Source: Planctomycetota bacterium
GTDB lineage: Bacteria; Planctomycetota; Planctomycetia; Pirellulales; UBA1268
Reading direction: 5' to 3'
Assembly: GCA_003670825.1 (NCBI GenBank)
Contig: QWQL01000061.1
Coordinates: 1 to 20,122, forward strand
DNA length: 20,122 nt
A model generated the notes under the pieces. That model saw only the letters and a program-made list of their open reading frames with translations, was not told the origin of the DNA and did no database searches. This document shows positions 13,927 through 20,122 of the stretch, one piece after another. A program made the position numbers and the translations under genes. Within the stretch, counting starts at the first letter, position 1. Each line of letters starts with the position of its first letter.

Positions 13927-15579
13927 ATGAATACTTCCCCATCCACTCCCACGTCGCCCGCGGTCGACGTGGTCCCCATTCGTCGCGTCCTCGTGAGCGT
14001 GTTCGACAAGGCCGGTCTCGATCGGCTCGCCGCGGCCCTCAAGGCTGCGGGCGTTCGCGTCGCCAGCACCGGCGGCACGGCCACGGCATTGGCCAAGCTC
14101 GGCGTGTCTGTCGACGACGTCTCGGCGATCACCGGTTTCCCTGAGGTACTCGACGGTCGCGTGAAGACCCTGCACCCGCATATCTTCGCAGGCATTCTCG
14201 CCCGCGGCGACCGGCCCGACGACATCGCCGTGCTCGCCGAGCACTCGATCGATCGCTTCGATGCGGTGATCGTCAATCTCTACGACTTCCAGAGCGTGAT
14301 CACCACGCCCGACTGCACGCCGGCCCAGGCGATCGAGTTGATCGACATCGGCGGTCCAAGCCTCGTGCGGGCGGCGGCCAAGAACCATGCCTTCACCAGC
14401 GTCGTCACGAGCCCCGCCCAGTACGACTCCTTCATCGCGGCGCTCGCCCGCGGGGGCACCACGCTGGCGGAGCGGCGGCAGCTGGCAGCCGCGGCCTTCG
14501 AGCAGACAGCGACATACGACGCCGTGATCGCCCGCTGGATGGCCCGGCATGCGGGCCTCGTCGCCGAGGCTCCGGCGGCAGTGTCCGTCGCCGATGTCGC
14601 CAACGATCTGCCGCTACCGGCACGGATGACCTTCGAACTCGAGCGGCGGCTGCCGCTCCGTTACGGCGAAAATCCACACCAATCGGCGGCGTTGTATGCG
14701 CCTGCCGGCACGCACCTGGGCCTCGCGGGCCTCAAACAGCTCTGCGGCAAGGAACTCTCCTACAACAACCTGCTCGATCTGGATGCGGCCACGCGGCTGG
14801 CGGGCCTGATCCAGGATCCTGCCGCCGTGGTCGTCAAGCACACCAATCCGTGCGGGGCGGCGTCCGAGGGCACCGTGGCCCATGCCCTGATGGCGGCCAT
14901 GTCAGCCGATCCGACGAGCGCCTTCGGCTCGATCGTGGCCGTCAACAGGCTCTTCGATCGCGAGTGTGCCGAGGTGCTCTGCGTGCCCGGCCTATTCGTG
15001 GAGGTGATCGCAGCACCCGCCTTCGCCAAGGATGCGGTCGAGATCCTCACCACCCGGCCCACATGGAAGGGGAGCGTGCGGCTCGTCGAGGTGCCCGCTG
15101 GTGACCCGTGGGAGGCGACCGCGGGGCTTGAACTGCGGAGCGTGGCCGGTGCCCTGCTTGCCCAGCGGCCCGATGACGAGTGCGATGATCCCGCGACCTG
15201 GCAGGTGGTGACGACGATCGCTCCGCCCCCCGCCCTGACCCAGGATCTCGACTTCGCCTTCACGCTCGTCCGGCGGCTGACGAGCAACGCCATCGCCGTC
15301 TGCCGGGGCACGAGCCTCGCGGGCGCAGGCATCGGCCAGACGAGCCGAGTCGATGCCGTGAGGCTTGCACTGGAGAAGGCCGGGGCCAAGGCGAAGGGGG
15401 GCGTGCTCGCCTCCGACGCCTTCTTTCCGTTCCCCGACTCGATCGAACTGATCGCCAGAGCAGGCGTCGCCGCGATCGTGCAACCGGGGGGCTCAAAGCG
15501 GGATGCCGAGGTGATCGCCGCGGCCGACGCGGCAGGCATTGCGATGGTGTTCACGGCCCGCCGGCATTTCCGGCACTGA
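13927..15579 (+). CDS. purH: Bifunctional AICAR transformylase/IMP cyclohydrolase PurH
   Basis: The protein has 550 residues, slightly longer than the usual 510-530. PurH carries out the last two steps of de novo IMP synthesis in the cytoplasm: formylation of AICAR with 10-formyltetrahydrofolate, then ring closure. Residues 20-165 are the MGS-like cyclohydrolase domain (RRVLVSVFDKAGL, ASTGGTA, GFPEVLDGRVKTLHPHIFAGIL, FDAVIVNLYDF). The remainder is the transformylase domain, with the catalytic Lys304-His305 in KHTNPCGAA, SAFGSIVAVNR, SDAFFPFPDSIE and the closing VFTARRHFRH. The frame is open back to ATG 13882, which overlaps the kinase stop as ATGA. I prefer ATG 13927 because it gives a shorter non-conserved leader, although neither start has a good Shine-Dalgarno. 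It may be co-transcribed with the kinase. Two hairpins follow the stop. Confidence 0.97.
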   Translation: MNTSPSTPTSPAVDVVPIRRVLVSVFDKAGLDRLAAALKAAGVRVASTGGTATALAKLGVSVDDVSAITGFPEVLDGRVKTLHPHIFAGILARGDRPDDIAVLAEHSIDRFDAVIVNLYDFQSVITTPDCTPAQAIELIDIGGPSLVRAAAKNHAFTSVVTSPAQYDSFIAALARGGTTLAERRQLAAAAFEQTATYDAVIARWMARHAGLVAEAPAAVSVADVANDLPLPARMTFELERRLPLRYGENPHQSAALYAPAGTHLGLAGLKQLCGKELSYNNLLDLDAATRLAGLIQDPAAVVVKHTNPCGAASEGTVAHALMAAMSADPTSAFGSIVAVNRLFDRECAEVLCVPGLFVEVIAAPAFAKDAVEILTTRPTWKGSVRLVEVPAGDPWEATAGLELRSVAGALLAQRPDDECDDPATWQVVTTIAPPPALTQDLDFAFTLVRRLTSNAIAVCRGTSLAGAGIGQTSRVDAVRLALEKAGAKAKGGVLASDAFFPFPDSIELIARAGVAAIVQPGGSKRDAEVIAAADAAGIAMVFTARRHFRH

Positions 15580-15586
15580 TCGGAGC

Positions 15587-15648
15587 GCCTGCCGGGCCAT
15601 CGTGGCCCCGGCAGGCTGACCCCGAGAGGGCGTCGCATCCGGCGACGC
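15587..15648 (+). terminator. Tandem hairpins after purH
   Basis: The first hairpin pairs 15587-15598 (GCCTGCCGGGCC) with 15604-15616 through a 5-base loop and one bulged base. The second pairs GCGTCGC (15630-15636) with GCGACGC (15642-15648). No T-tract follows either, so termination would be of the U-tract-less kind or Rho-assisted. The position, 8 bases after the purH stop, supports a 3' end signal. Confidence 0.55.
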
Positions 15649-15650
15649 GG

Positions 15651-15677
15651 TCGACACGGCTGCCCGTCGGCTATAGT
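15651..15677 (+). promoter_or_regulatory. Possible promoter of the DUF1559 gene
   Basis: TCGACA (15651-15656) and TATAGT (15672-15677) stand 15 bases apart, just after the purH hairpins and 58 bases before ATG 15735. The hexamers match well but the spacing is short. Confidence 0.35.
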
Positions 15678-15734
15678 CGACCGGGCGTGGATCGGCTGCT
15701 TGGATGCGGTGCGAGCGAAACGCGAGGTGGCACG

Positions 15735-16763
15735 ATGGCAGGTGGCAGCCGGCGCGGCTTCAGCCTTGTTGAGATTCTGGTGGTCGTGGCGATCATCGGG
15801 CTCCTCCTCGGGCTTCTGCTTCCGGCCGTGCAGTCGGCGCGGGAATCGGCCCGCAGGTTGGGCTGCGCCTCGAATCTCAAGCAGGTGGGCCTGGCCGTGA
15901 TGGCCCACCACGAGGCCCGTCGGCTGCTCCCGACAACGGTCTCCTCGGGCACGATCACGCGGCGAGGTGATTTCGACCCACGGTCGGGTACGTCGCACTC
16001 GTGGCTGGTGCAGATTCTTTCCTTCCTCGAGGAGCAGGCCCGATTCGACCGGTTCGACCTCTCCCGCAGCCTGTTCGAAGCCGCGCCACACCAGGTTGTT
16101 CCGGGGCCTGAGTCGGATCGGCCCGAGGTGTTGGCCTGCCCCAGTGACCCGGGGGGGACACCCTTTCGTCACGACACGCTCACGAAGGGCCGACCGTGCG
16201 GCAAGGGCAGCTACGCGGCCTGGGCGAGTCCGTACCACGTCGAGTTTCAGCAGCGCTTTCCGGCGGCTCTCGGCTGGCGGCCGCGGCCGCGACTCCGCGA
16301 TCTTCGCGACGGCATGCATGCGACGATCATGGCCGCGGAGGTGATCGCTGGCCCCGAGGCATGGGATGCCCGTGGAGCGTGGGCCGTGGGCTGGAATGGT
16401 GCGAGCGTGCTGGCCTACGACATGCACCCGTATCCCGACGCGCCGCCGTTTCGGCATTTCCCGATGAGCCTTGGGCACACGCAGCGGCCCAATATTCGCG
16501 ACCCCGCGGTCAACGTCGACGTGTTGTACGACTGTTCGGATCAGGATGGCGAAACCCACCGCCGGATGCCGTGTGCCACGTGGCAGGAAGACGACATCTG
16601 GAGGTATCTCTCGAGCGCGCCGCGGAGCGCGCACCCAGGCGGCGTGCAATCGCTCTGGGCCGACGGCCGCGTGGAGTTTCTGGCCGACACCGTCGACGAG
16701 ATCGTGCTCGCCTACCTGATCGCCATCGACGACGGCCGCCCGGTGCAGGTGCCGGCGCGGTGA
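15735..16763 (+). CDS. DUF1559 prepilin-like (type II pseudopilin-like) protein
   Basis: The protein has 342 residues. The N-terminus is a class III signal: RRGFSLVEILVVVAIIGLLL, with cleavage expected after Gly8 and Glu13 at position +5 of the mature protein, followed by the long hydrophobic helix of pilins and pseudopilins. ARRLGCASNLKQVGLAVMAHHE and the C-terminal HPGGVQSLWADGRVEFLAD are hallmarks of DUF1559, a family greatly expanded in Planctomycetota, where dozens of copies per genome are usual. It should be processed by a prepilin peptidase and inserted in the cytoplasmic membrane. Its exact role is unknown. ATG 15735 is chosen over GTG 15687 because GAGG at 15724-15727 precedes it by 7 bases and the prepilin leader then has its usual short length. 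Confidence 0.95.
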   Translation: MAGGSRRGFSLVEILVVVAIIGLLLGLLLPAVQSARESARRLGCASNLKQVGLAVMAHHEARRLLPTTVSSGTITRRGDFDPRSGTSHSWLVQILSFLEEQARFDRFDLSRSLFEAAPHQVVPGPESDRPEVLACPSDPGGTPFRHDTLTKGRPCGKGSYAAWASPYHVEFQQRFPAALGWRPRPRLRDLRDGMHATIMAAEVIAGPEAWDARGAWAVGWNGASVLAYDMHPYPDAPPFRHFPMSLGHTQRPNIRDPAVNVDVLYDCSDQDGETHRRMPCATWQEDDIWRYLSSAPRSAHPGGVQSLWADGRVEFLADTVDEIVLAYLIAIDDGRPVQVPAR

Positions 16764-16766
16764 TCG

Positions 16767-16796
16767 GGGACAGCCCACGGCAAAGGCGGGTAGACT
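16767..16796 (+). promoter_or_regulatory. Possible trpC promoter
   Basis: GGGACA (16767-16772) and TAGACT (16791-16796) are spaced 18 bases apart. TAGACT fits the TANNNT form of -10 seen in GC-rich genomes. Transcription from about 16803 would give a leader of about 64 bases with a small TCCCG-GA-CGGGA hairpin. I see no tryptophan-rich leader peptide, so classical attenuation is not indicated. Confidence 0.35.
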
Positions 16797-16866
16797 CGGA
16801 AGCCGTCGTGCTCACGTTCGTCCCGGACGGGAATGCTCGAGAGCGGTCCCCGAACGAGGTCCTGAA

Positions 16867-17649
16867 ATGCCTGACATCCTCGCCGAGATCGTGACGCGGA
16901 AGCGGATCGAGGTGGCGGTGGCACGGGACCGGGTGCCGACGGCGGCGCTCGAGGGACGGCTCTCGGTGGCCCCGGCAGTGCGGGATTTCTTCGCGGTGCT
17001 CGCGGCGCCCGGGCCGATCAGGCTGATCGCCGAGTTCAAGCGGAAGAGCCCGTCGGCCGGTGAAATCCGCCCAGGGGCCACGATCGAGGAGGTCGTGGGC
17101 GGCTACGCCACCGCCGGGGCGAGTTGTCTCTCGGTGCTCACCGACGGCCCTGGCTTTGGCGGAAGCCTCGTCGATCTCGAGAGTGCCCGGATCGCCGTGC
17201 CGCTGCCGGTGCTCCGCAAGGAGTTCGTGGTCGATCGCTACCAGGTGATCGAAGCACGAGCCCACGGTGCTGATGCGGTGCTCCTGATCGCCGAGTGCCT
17301 CGATGACTGCCTGCTACGGAGCCTCTATCGCGAGATCCTCGACCTCGGCATGACACCCCTGGTGGAACTCCACGATGCGGAGAACCTTTCCCGCGTGCTC
17401 GACCTCGGCGCCACGCTCGTGGGGATCAACAACCGCAACCTCAAGACGATGACTACCGATCTCGACACCGTGCTGCGGCTTCGCGAGCGGGTGCCCGACG
17501 AGGTGGTACTCGTGGCCGAGAGCGGCATCAAAACCCGGGCCGACGTTGAGCGGCTCGAGGCGGCGGGCATCGCCGCGATGCTCGTGGGCGAGTCGCTGCT
17601 CACCCAGCCTGATCCGGGGCGGGCGGCGGCGGCGCTCCTGGGCTGCTGA
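16867..17649 (+). CDS. trpC: Indole-3-glycerol phosphate synthase TrpC
   Basis: The protein has 260 residues, the normal family length. The enzyme closes the indole ring in tryptophan synthesis, converting CdRP to indole-3-glycerol phosphate in the cytoplasm. It is a (beta/alpha)8 barrel with all key residues visible: Glu56 and Lys58 in IAEFKRKSPSAGEI, FGGSL, the general acid Lys118 in LPVLRKEFVVD, Glu168 in LVELHD, Asn188 and Arg190 in GINNRNL, Glu218-Ser219 in VAESGI, and phosphate-binding VGESL near the end. GAGG at 16856-16859 sets the start. No other trp gene adjoins it, so the pathway is scattered in this genome, as is common outside the classic operons. Its last 50 bases overlap the convergent response-regulator gene. 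Confidence 0.97.
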   Translation: MPDILAEIVTRKRIEVAVARDRVPTAALEGRLSVAPAVRDFFAVLAAPGPIRLIAEFKRKSPSAGEIRPGATIEEVVGGYATAGASCLSVLTDGPGFGGSLVDLESARIAVPLPVLRKEFVVDRYQVIEARAHGADAVLLIAECLDDCLLRSLYREILDLGMTPLVELHDAENLSRVLDLGATLVGINNRNLKTMTTDLDTVLRLRERVPDEVVLVAESGIKTRADVERLEAAGIAAMLVGESLLTQPDPGRAAAALLGC

Positions 17650-18352
17650 CAAACTTGTAGCCGATACCACGGACCGAGAGGAAGTGCACCGGCCGTGCCG
17701 GATCGTCCTCAAAGGTCTTTCGTAGGTTGAGCATGAAGGTGTCGACCGTCCGCGTTGCCGGTGGCCGGTTCATGCCCCAGACTTTCGTGAGCAGCTCCTC
17801 GCGGGTCACCACCTTGCCCTCGTGCAGCACGAGGTATTTCAGCAGCTTCATCTCCAGGCTCGTGAGTTTGACCGGCACGTCTCGAATCGAAGCCTCCCAG
17901 GTCTCAAAGTTGACCTCCGCGGAGCCAAACCTTGCGGTTGCCGACGGAGCGGCGTCGACCGGCTCGGCGGTCCTCTCGTCGCGGCCTCGCCGAGAGAGCA
18001 GGCTGCGGATGACCGACAGGAGTTCCTCGAGGTCGAAGGGCTTCTGCAGGTAGACATCGGTGCCGGCGTCGAAGCCGCGGATTCGGTCCTCGACGAGCGT
18101 CCGCGCGGTGAGCATCACGACCGGGATGTGGTCTCCCTTGGCCCGGATCTCTTCGCAGACGGCGTAGCCGCTCATGCCGGGAAGCATCAGGTCGAGCACC
18201 ACCAGTTCGATCGGTGGTGTTGCCGTGGAGAGAAGGTCGAGGGCGGTGGGGCCGTCGCCGGCGGTGGTCACCGTGTAGCTCTCAGCCTCAAGGTTGAACT
18301 TGATTCCAAAGGCGAGATGCTGCTCGTCCTCGACGACGAGGATGTGCGGCAT
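17600..18352 (-). CDS. OmpR/PhoB-type response regulator
   Basis: The protein has 250 residues. Residues 1-120 are the receiver domain: acidic pair Glu8/Asp9 in ILVVEDE, phospho-accepting Asp54 in VVLDLMLPGMSG, Thr82 in MLTART and Lys104 in LQKPFD. Residues 140-236 are a winged-helix DNA-binding domain with the usual LTSLEMKLLKYLVLHEGKVVTREELL, RTVDTFMLNLRKTFEDDP and VRGIGYKF. A Pro-rich tail of about 15 residues (PGAPPPPAPDQAG) ends the protein. This tail is the part encoded antisense to the end of trpC (50-bp tail-to-tail overlap). ATG 18352 starts the receiver directly; the open extension to 18412 has no support. No kinase adjoins it. The kinase at 12968-13885 in this window is a possible partner. 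Target genes are unknown. Confidence 0.95.
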   Translation of the reverse strand: MPHILVVEDEQHLAFGIKFNLEAESYTVTTAGDGPTALDLLSTATPPIELVVLDLMLPGMSGYAVCEEIRAKGDHIPVVMLTARTLVEDRIRGFDAGTDVYLQKPFDLEELLSVIRSLLSRRGRDERTAEPVDAAPSATARFGSAEVNFETWEASIRDVPVKLTSLEMKLLKYLVLHEGKVVTREELLTKVWGMNRPPATRTVDTFMLNLRKTFEDDPARPVHFLSVRGIGYKFVSSPGAPPPPAPDQAG

Positions 18353-18432
18353 GGCGGGGCGTTCCGGATGGCGGTGCGACTCATGGATGACACCAGAGTG
18401 TATCTCCGGCACGATCCGGCGGGGCGGCGCGA

Positions 18433-18462
18433 TTGACGAATACGTTCACGCCGACCCAAGAT
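18433..18462 (+). promoter_or_regulatory. Possible promoter of the GNAT-like gene
   Basis: TTGACG (18433-18438) and CAAGAT (18457-18462) are spaced 18 bases apart. The -35 is good and the -10 is weak. Transcription starting near 18470 would leave out ATG 18461 and agree with translation from GTG 18485. Confidence 0.3.
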
Positions 18463-18472
18463 GCAGCCGCAT

Positions 18473-18478
18473 AAGGAG
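18473..18478 (+). promoter_or_regulatory. Ribosome binding site deciding GTG 18485
   Basis: AAGGAG lies six bases before the in-frame GTG at 18485. The alternative ATG at 18461 has no Shine-Dalgarno and would put this motif inside the coding sequence. Confidence 0.7.
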
Positions 18479-18484
18479 AAATTC

Positions 18485-19618
18485 GTGGCCGACATCGCCA
18501 TCCAGCCGGTCGAGACGAGGAGCCAGCAGCAGCGGTTTATCCGCCTGCCCTGGCGGATCTACGCAGATGATCCCTGCTGGATACCGCCGGTGATCATGTC
18601 GCAGCAGGAGCTGCTCGGCTTCCGCAAACATCCCTTCTACGAGCGGTCGAAGAGCCAATCATTTCTCGCCACACGAGGCGGTCGCGACGTCGGCCGGATC
18701 ACGGCGATCGTCAACGCGGGCCACATCGACCGCTACAAGGAACAGCGGGGCTTCTTTGGATTTTTTGAGTGCGACGAAGACACGGCGGCTTCGCGGGCGC
18801 TCTTTCAAGCGGCGGGCGACTGGCTTCACGCCCAGGGGATGACGTGCATCCGCGGTCCGGCGAATCCCTCGCTCAACTACGAGTGCGGCCTGTTGATCGA
18901 GGGCTTCGATACGCCCCCATTCTTCATGATGACGCACAACCGGCCCTGGTATGCCCAGCTCGTCGAAGATGCGGGCTTCGGCAAGATCGAGGACATGTTC
19001 GCCTTCTGGGGTGAGACCTCGATGCTCGGCGGGCTCGACCCGAAGTTGGTGACGATGGTGGAGGGGGTCAAGGAGCGGTTCGGCGTCACGATCCGACCGC
19101 TCGACCGCCGTCGGTTTGCCGACGAGGTGCGGACGTTTCTTCACATCTACAACGAGAGCCTCGGCGGCACCTGGGGATTCGTGCCGCTCACGTCGGGTGA
19201 GATCGACCATATGGCGGCGAGCCTCAAGTACCTGATCGAGCCGGAACTCACCCTGGTGGCCGAGGTGGAGGGCAAGCCGGTGGGCGCGGTGTTCTGCCTG
19301 CTCGACTACAACCCGCGGATCAAGGCGATCGATGGCCGCCTGTTTCCGTTTGGCTTCCTGCGGCTGCTCTGGAACAAGAAAGCCATCAAGCGGCTGCGGG
19401 CGATCAGTACCAACGTGATCCCGGAATATCAGGCCTGGGGCATCGGCCTGGTGCTGATGAACGGGCTCTACGAGCGATTTATGAAGTGGGGCCTCCGGGA
19501 AGTGGAGTTTTCCTGGGTGCTGGAGAGCAACTACCTGTCGCGGCGGACGCTCGAGCGGGGCGGGGCGTTGGTCACCAAAAAATACCGCATCTATCAGGAC
19601 GATCCGCCGCGGCCCTGA
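18485..19618 (+). CDS. GNAT-like acyltransferase family protein
   Basis: The protein has 377 residues, starting at GTG (MADIAIQPVETRSQQQRFIRL). It has no signal peptide or membrane helix. It looks like the large two-lobed GNAT-fold proteins of bacteria, usually annotated only as N-acetyltransferase or hypothetical. The N-terminal lobe contains IYADDPCWIPP, HPFYERSKSQSFLATRGGRDVGRITAIVN and CIRGPANPSLNYECGLLIEGFDTPPFFMMTHN. The C-terminal lobe has ELTLVAEVEGKPVGAVFCLLDYN, an acetyl-CoA-binding-type segment (IPEYQAWGIGLVLMNGLYERFMKWG) and the late VEFSWVLESNYLSRRTLERGGALVTKKYRIYQ, which resembles the end of a GNAT domain. The substrate is unknown. It stands alone on the plus strand, divergent from the response regulator and convergent with the next gene, with 8 bases between the two stop codons. 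Confidence 0.88.
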   Translation: MADIAIQPVETRSQQQRFIRLPWRIYADDPCWIPPVIMSQQELLGFRKHPFYERSKSQSFLATRGGRDVGRITAIVNAGHIDRYKEQRGFFGFFECDEDTAASRALFQAAGDWLHAQGMTCIRGPANPSLNYECGLLIEGFDTPPFFMMTHNRPWYAQLVEDAGFGKIEDMFAFWGETSMLGGLDPKLVTMVEGVKERFGVTIRPLDRRRFADEVRTFLHIYNESLGGTWGFVPLTSGEIDHMAASLKYLIEPELTLVAEVEGKPVGAVFCLLDYNPRIKAIDGRLFPFGFLRLLWNKKAIKRLRAISTNVIPEYQAWGIGLVLMNGLYERFMKWGLREVEFSWVLESNYLSRRTLERGGALVTKKYRIYQDDPPRP

Positions 19619-19626
19619 CGGCTTTT

Positions 19627-19926
19627 TCAGCGGCGCCAGCGGCGGGGGGTGGTGCGGTAGGTGCCGCCGGCAAACCCGCCGTTCCCGACGCCGCCGACAC
19701 TCACGGCGCTGCCGCGAGAGCCGCCACGGGATGGCGTGTTGTAGTAGGGCCAGACCCGCTTCCCCTGCCGCTGTGCCCGCTCCCACTGCATCGCCCCGTA
19801 GTTGACCCCGGAGAGGTTGAAGCTCGAGTACGGGTTTCGCGGGCTGACGGCCTCCGCCGGGCGGGCGGGCACGAGGAGCGCAGCGGCGAGGAGGGTGAGC
19901 GGGATCAGCGAGCGGACGGCATGCAT
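19627..19926 (-). CDS. Small secreted protein, 99 residues
   Basis: The protein begins MHAVRSLIPLTLLAAALLVPA with cleavage expected after AEA near residue 26. The mature part of about 73 residues has an aromatic, Asn/Ser-rich segment (YSSFNLSGVNYGAMQWERAQRQGKRVWPYYNTPSRGGS) followed by a Gly/Ser/Arg-rich tail ending RRWRR. I recognise no named family, but the aromatic segment looks conserved in type and not like a mirror frame. A frame extending to 20106 is rejected because it lacks a signal peptide and overlaps the next CDS. The gene follows the partial upstream CDS by 43 bases, so the two may be co-transcribed. The function is unknown; an exported structural or wall-associated role is possible. 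Confidence 0.75.
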   Translation of the reverse strand: MHAVRSLIPLTLLAAALLVPARPAEAVSPRNPYSSFNLSGVNYGAMQWERAQRQGKRVWPYYNTPSRGGSRGSAVSVGGVGNGGFAGGTYRTTPRRWRR

Positions 19927-19969
19927 GGCGGGATCCTGGCGAGGTGGGGGAGGAGAGCGGACGGTTGAT

Positions 19970-20122
19970 TTACGCGTCGCCCGCCCCGACGGTTCGGCCG
20001 CGGATCCGGCCGGCGAGGTCGGCGATCGCCGCCGCCACGGGCCGGTCGGAGGCCACGTAGAGATACTCGGTGTTCTGGGTGTGGCTGACCGTGCCGACCT
20101 TCTCACCGCGGAGATTATGGAT
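19970..20122 (-). CDS. C-terminal end of an unidentified CDS, cut by the window edge
   Basis: On the minus strand a frame is open from the edge through 50 codons to TAA at 19972-19970. It has no start codon within the window. It reads IHNLRGEKVGTVSHTQNTEY then LYVASDRPVAAAIADLAGRI and ends RTVGAGDA. The mix of strand-like and helical segments is protein-like and better than the competing frames. It is too short to assign. It probably precedes the small secreted protein gene in one transcript. Confidence 0.55.
   Translation of the reverse strand: MHNLRGEKVGTVSHTQNTEYLYVASDRPVAAAIADLAGRIRGRTVGAGDA

Noticed and set aside
14760..16778. Minus-strand frame of 672 codons opposite purH and the DUF1559 gene
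   Set aside because: It spans two clearly identified plus-strand genes and their hairpins, which is typical of mirror frames here.
16797..16866. Trp attenuator before trpC
   Set aside because: No leader peptide with tryptophan codons and no alternative terminator pair. Only a small hairpin is seen.

Overview
The window reads as chromosomal DNA of a high-GC member of the Planctomycetota, most likely near the Pirellulales. That placement rests on gene content: a DUF1559 prepilin-like protein, DUF1080 (3-keto-disaccharide hydrolase-like) and PQQ-propeller secreted proteins, a sulfatase-modifying-factor-fold protein, and several small proteins of planctomycete style. No 16S or other taxonomic marker gene is present. 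Strong codon bias makes long mirror ORFs opposite almost every gene, and these were discarded.

Layout. 1-343: no convincing gene. 344-2296 (+): large secreted protein of unknown function. 2297-2475: convergent intergenic region with a small hairpin. 9381-2476 (-): a tight four-gene secretory operon, in transcription order a formylglycine-generating-enzyme-fold protein, a PQQ propeller fused to Ig-like and lectin-like regions, a second PQQ propeller carrying an EF-hand loop, and an SGNH hydrolase fused to DUF1080. The two propeller genes overlap by ATGA and the other joints are 5 and 14 bases. 9460-9990 (+): smpB, divergent from that operon. 9991-10544: an array of about 90-bp hairpin-bearing repeats with a nearly perfect 112-base duplication. 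10769-10545 (-): a conserved-looking 74-residue protein behind a good sigma-70-like promoter and a leader of about 240 bases.

12899-11111 (-): three collinear small genes: a hypothetical protein, a protein with an N-terminal beta domain and a repeated STADILAAAR-like motif, and a Coa1-like membrane-anchored protein. 12968-13885 (+): a minimal two-helix histidine kinase, then purH (13927-15579), two tandem hairpins, a DUF1559 prepilin-like protein (15735-16763) and trpC (16867-17649). An OmpR-type response regulator (18352-17600, -) overlaps the end of trpC tail to tail by 50 bp. It is a plausible partner of the kinase, which lies about 4 kb away. 18485-19618 (+): a large GNAT-like protein. 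19926-19627 (-): a small secreted protein. 20122-19970 (-): the end of an unidentified CDS cut by the window edge.

Housekeeping genes (smpB, purH, trpC) are interleaved with lineage-specific secreted proteins, and there is no transposase, integrase, CRISPR array or tRNA. The less ordinary content is the four-gene exported operon, the repeat array after smpB, the promoter-plus-leader unit before the 74-residue gene, and the protein with the recurring short helical motif. I found no clear defence system or obvious new multi-gene machine. The exported operon is the best candidate for an uncharacterised functional unit.
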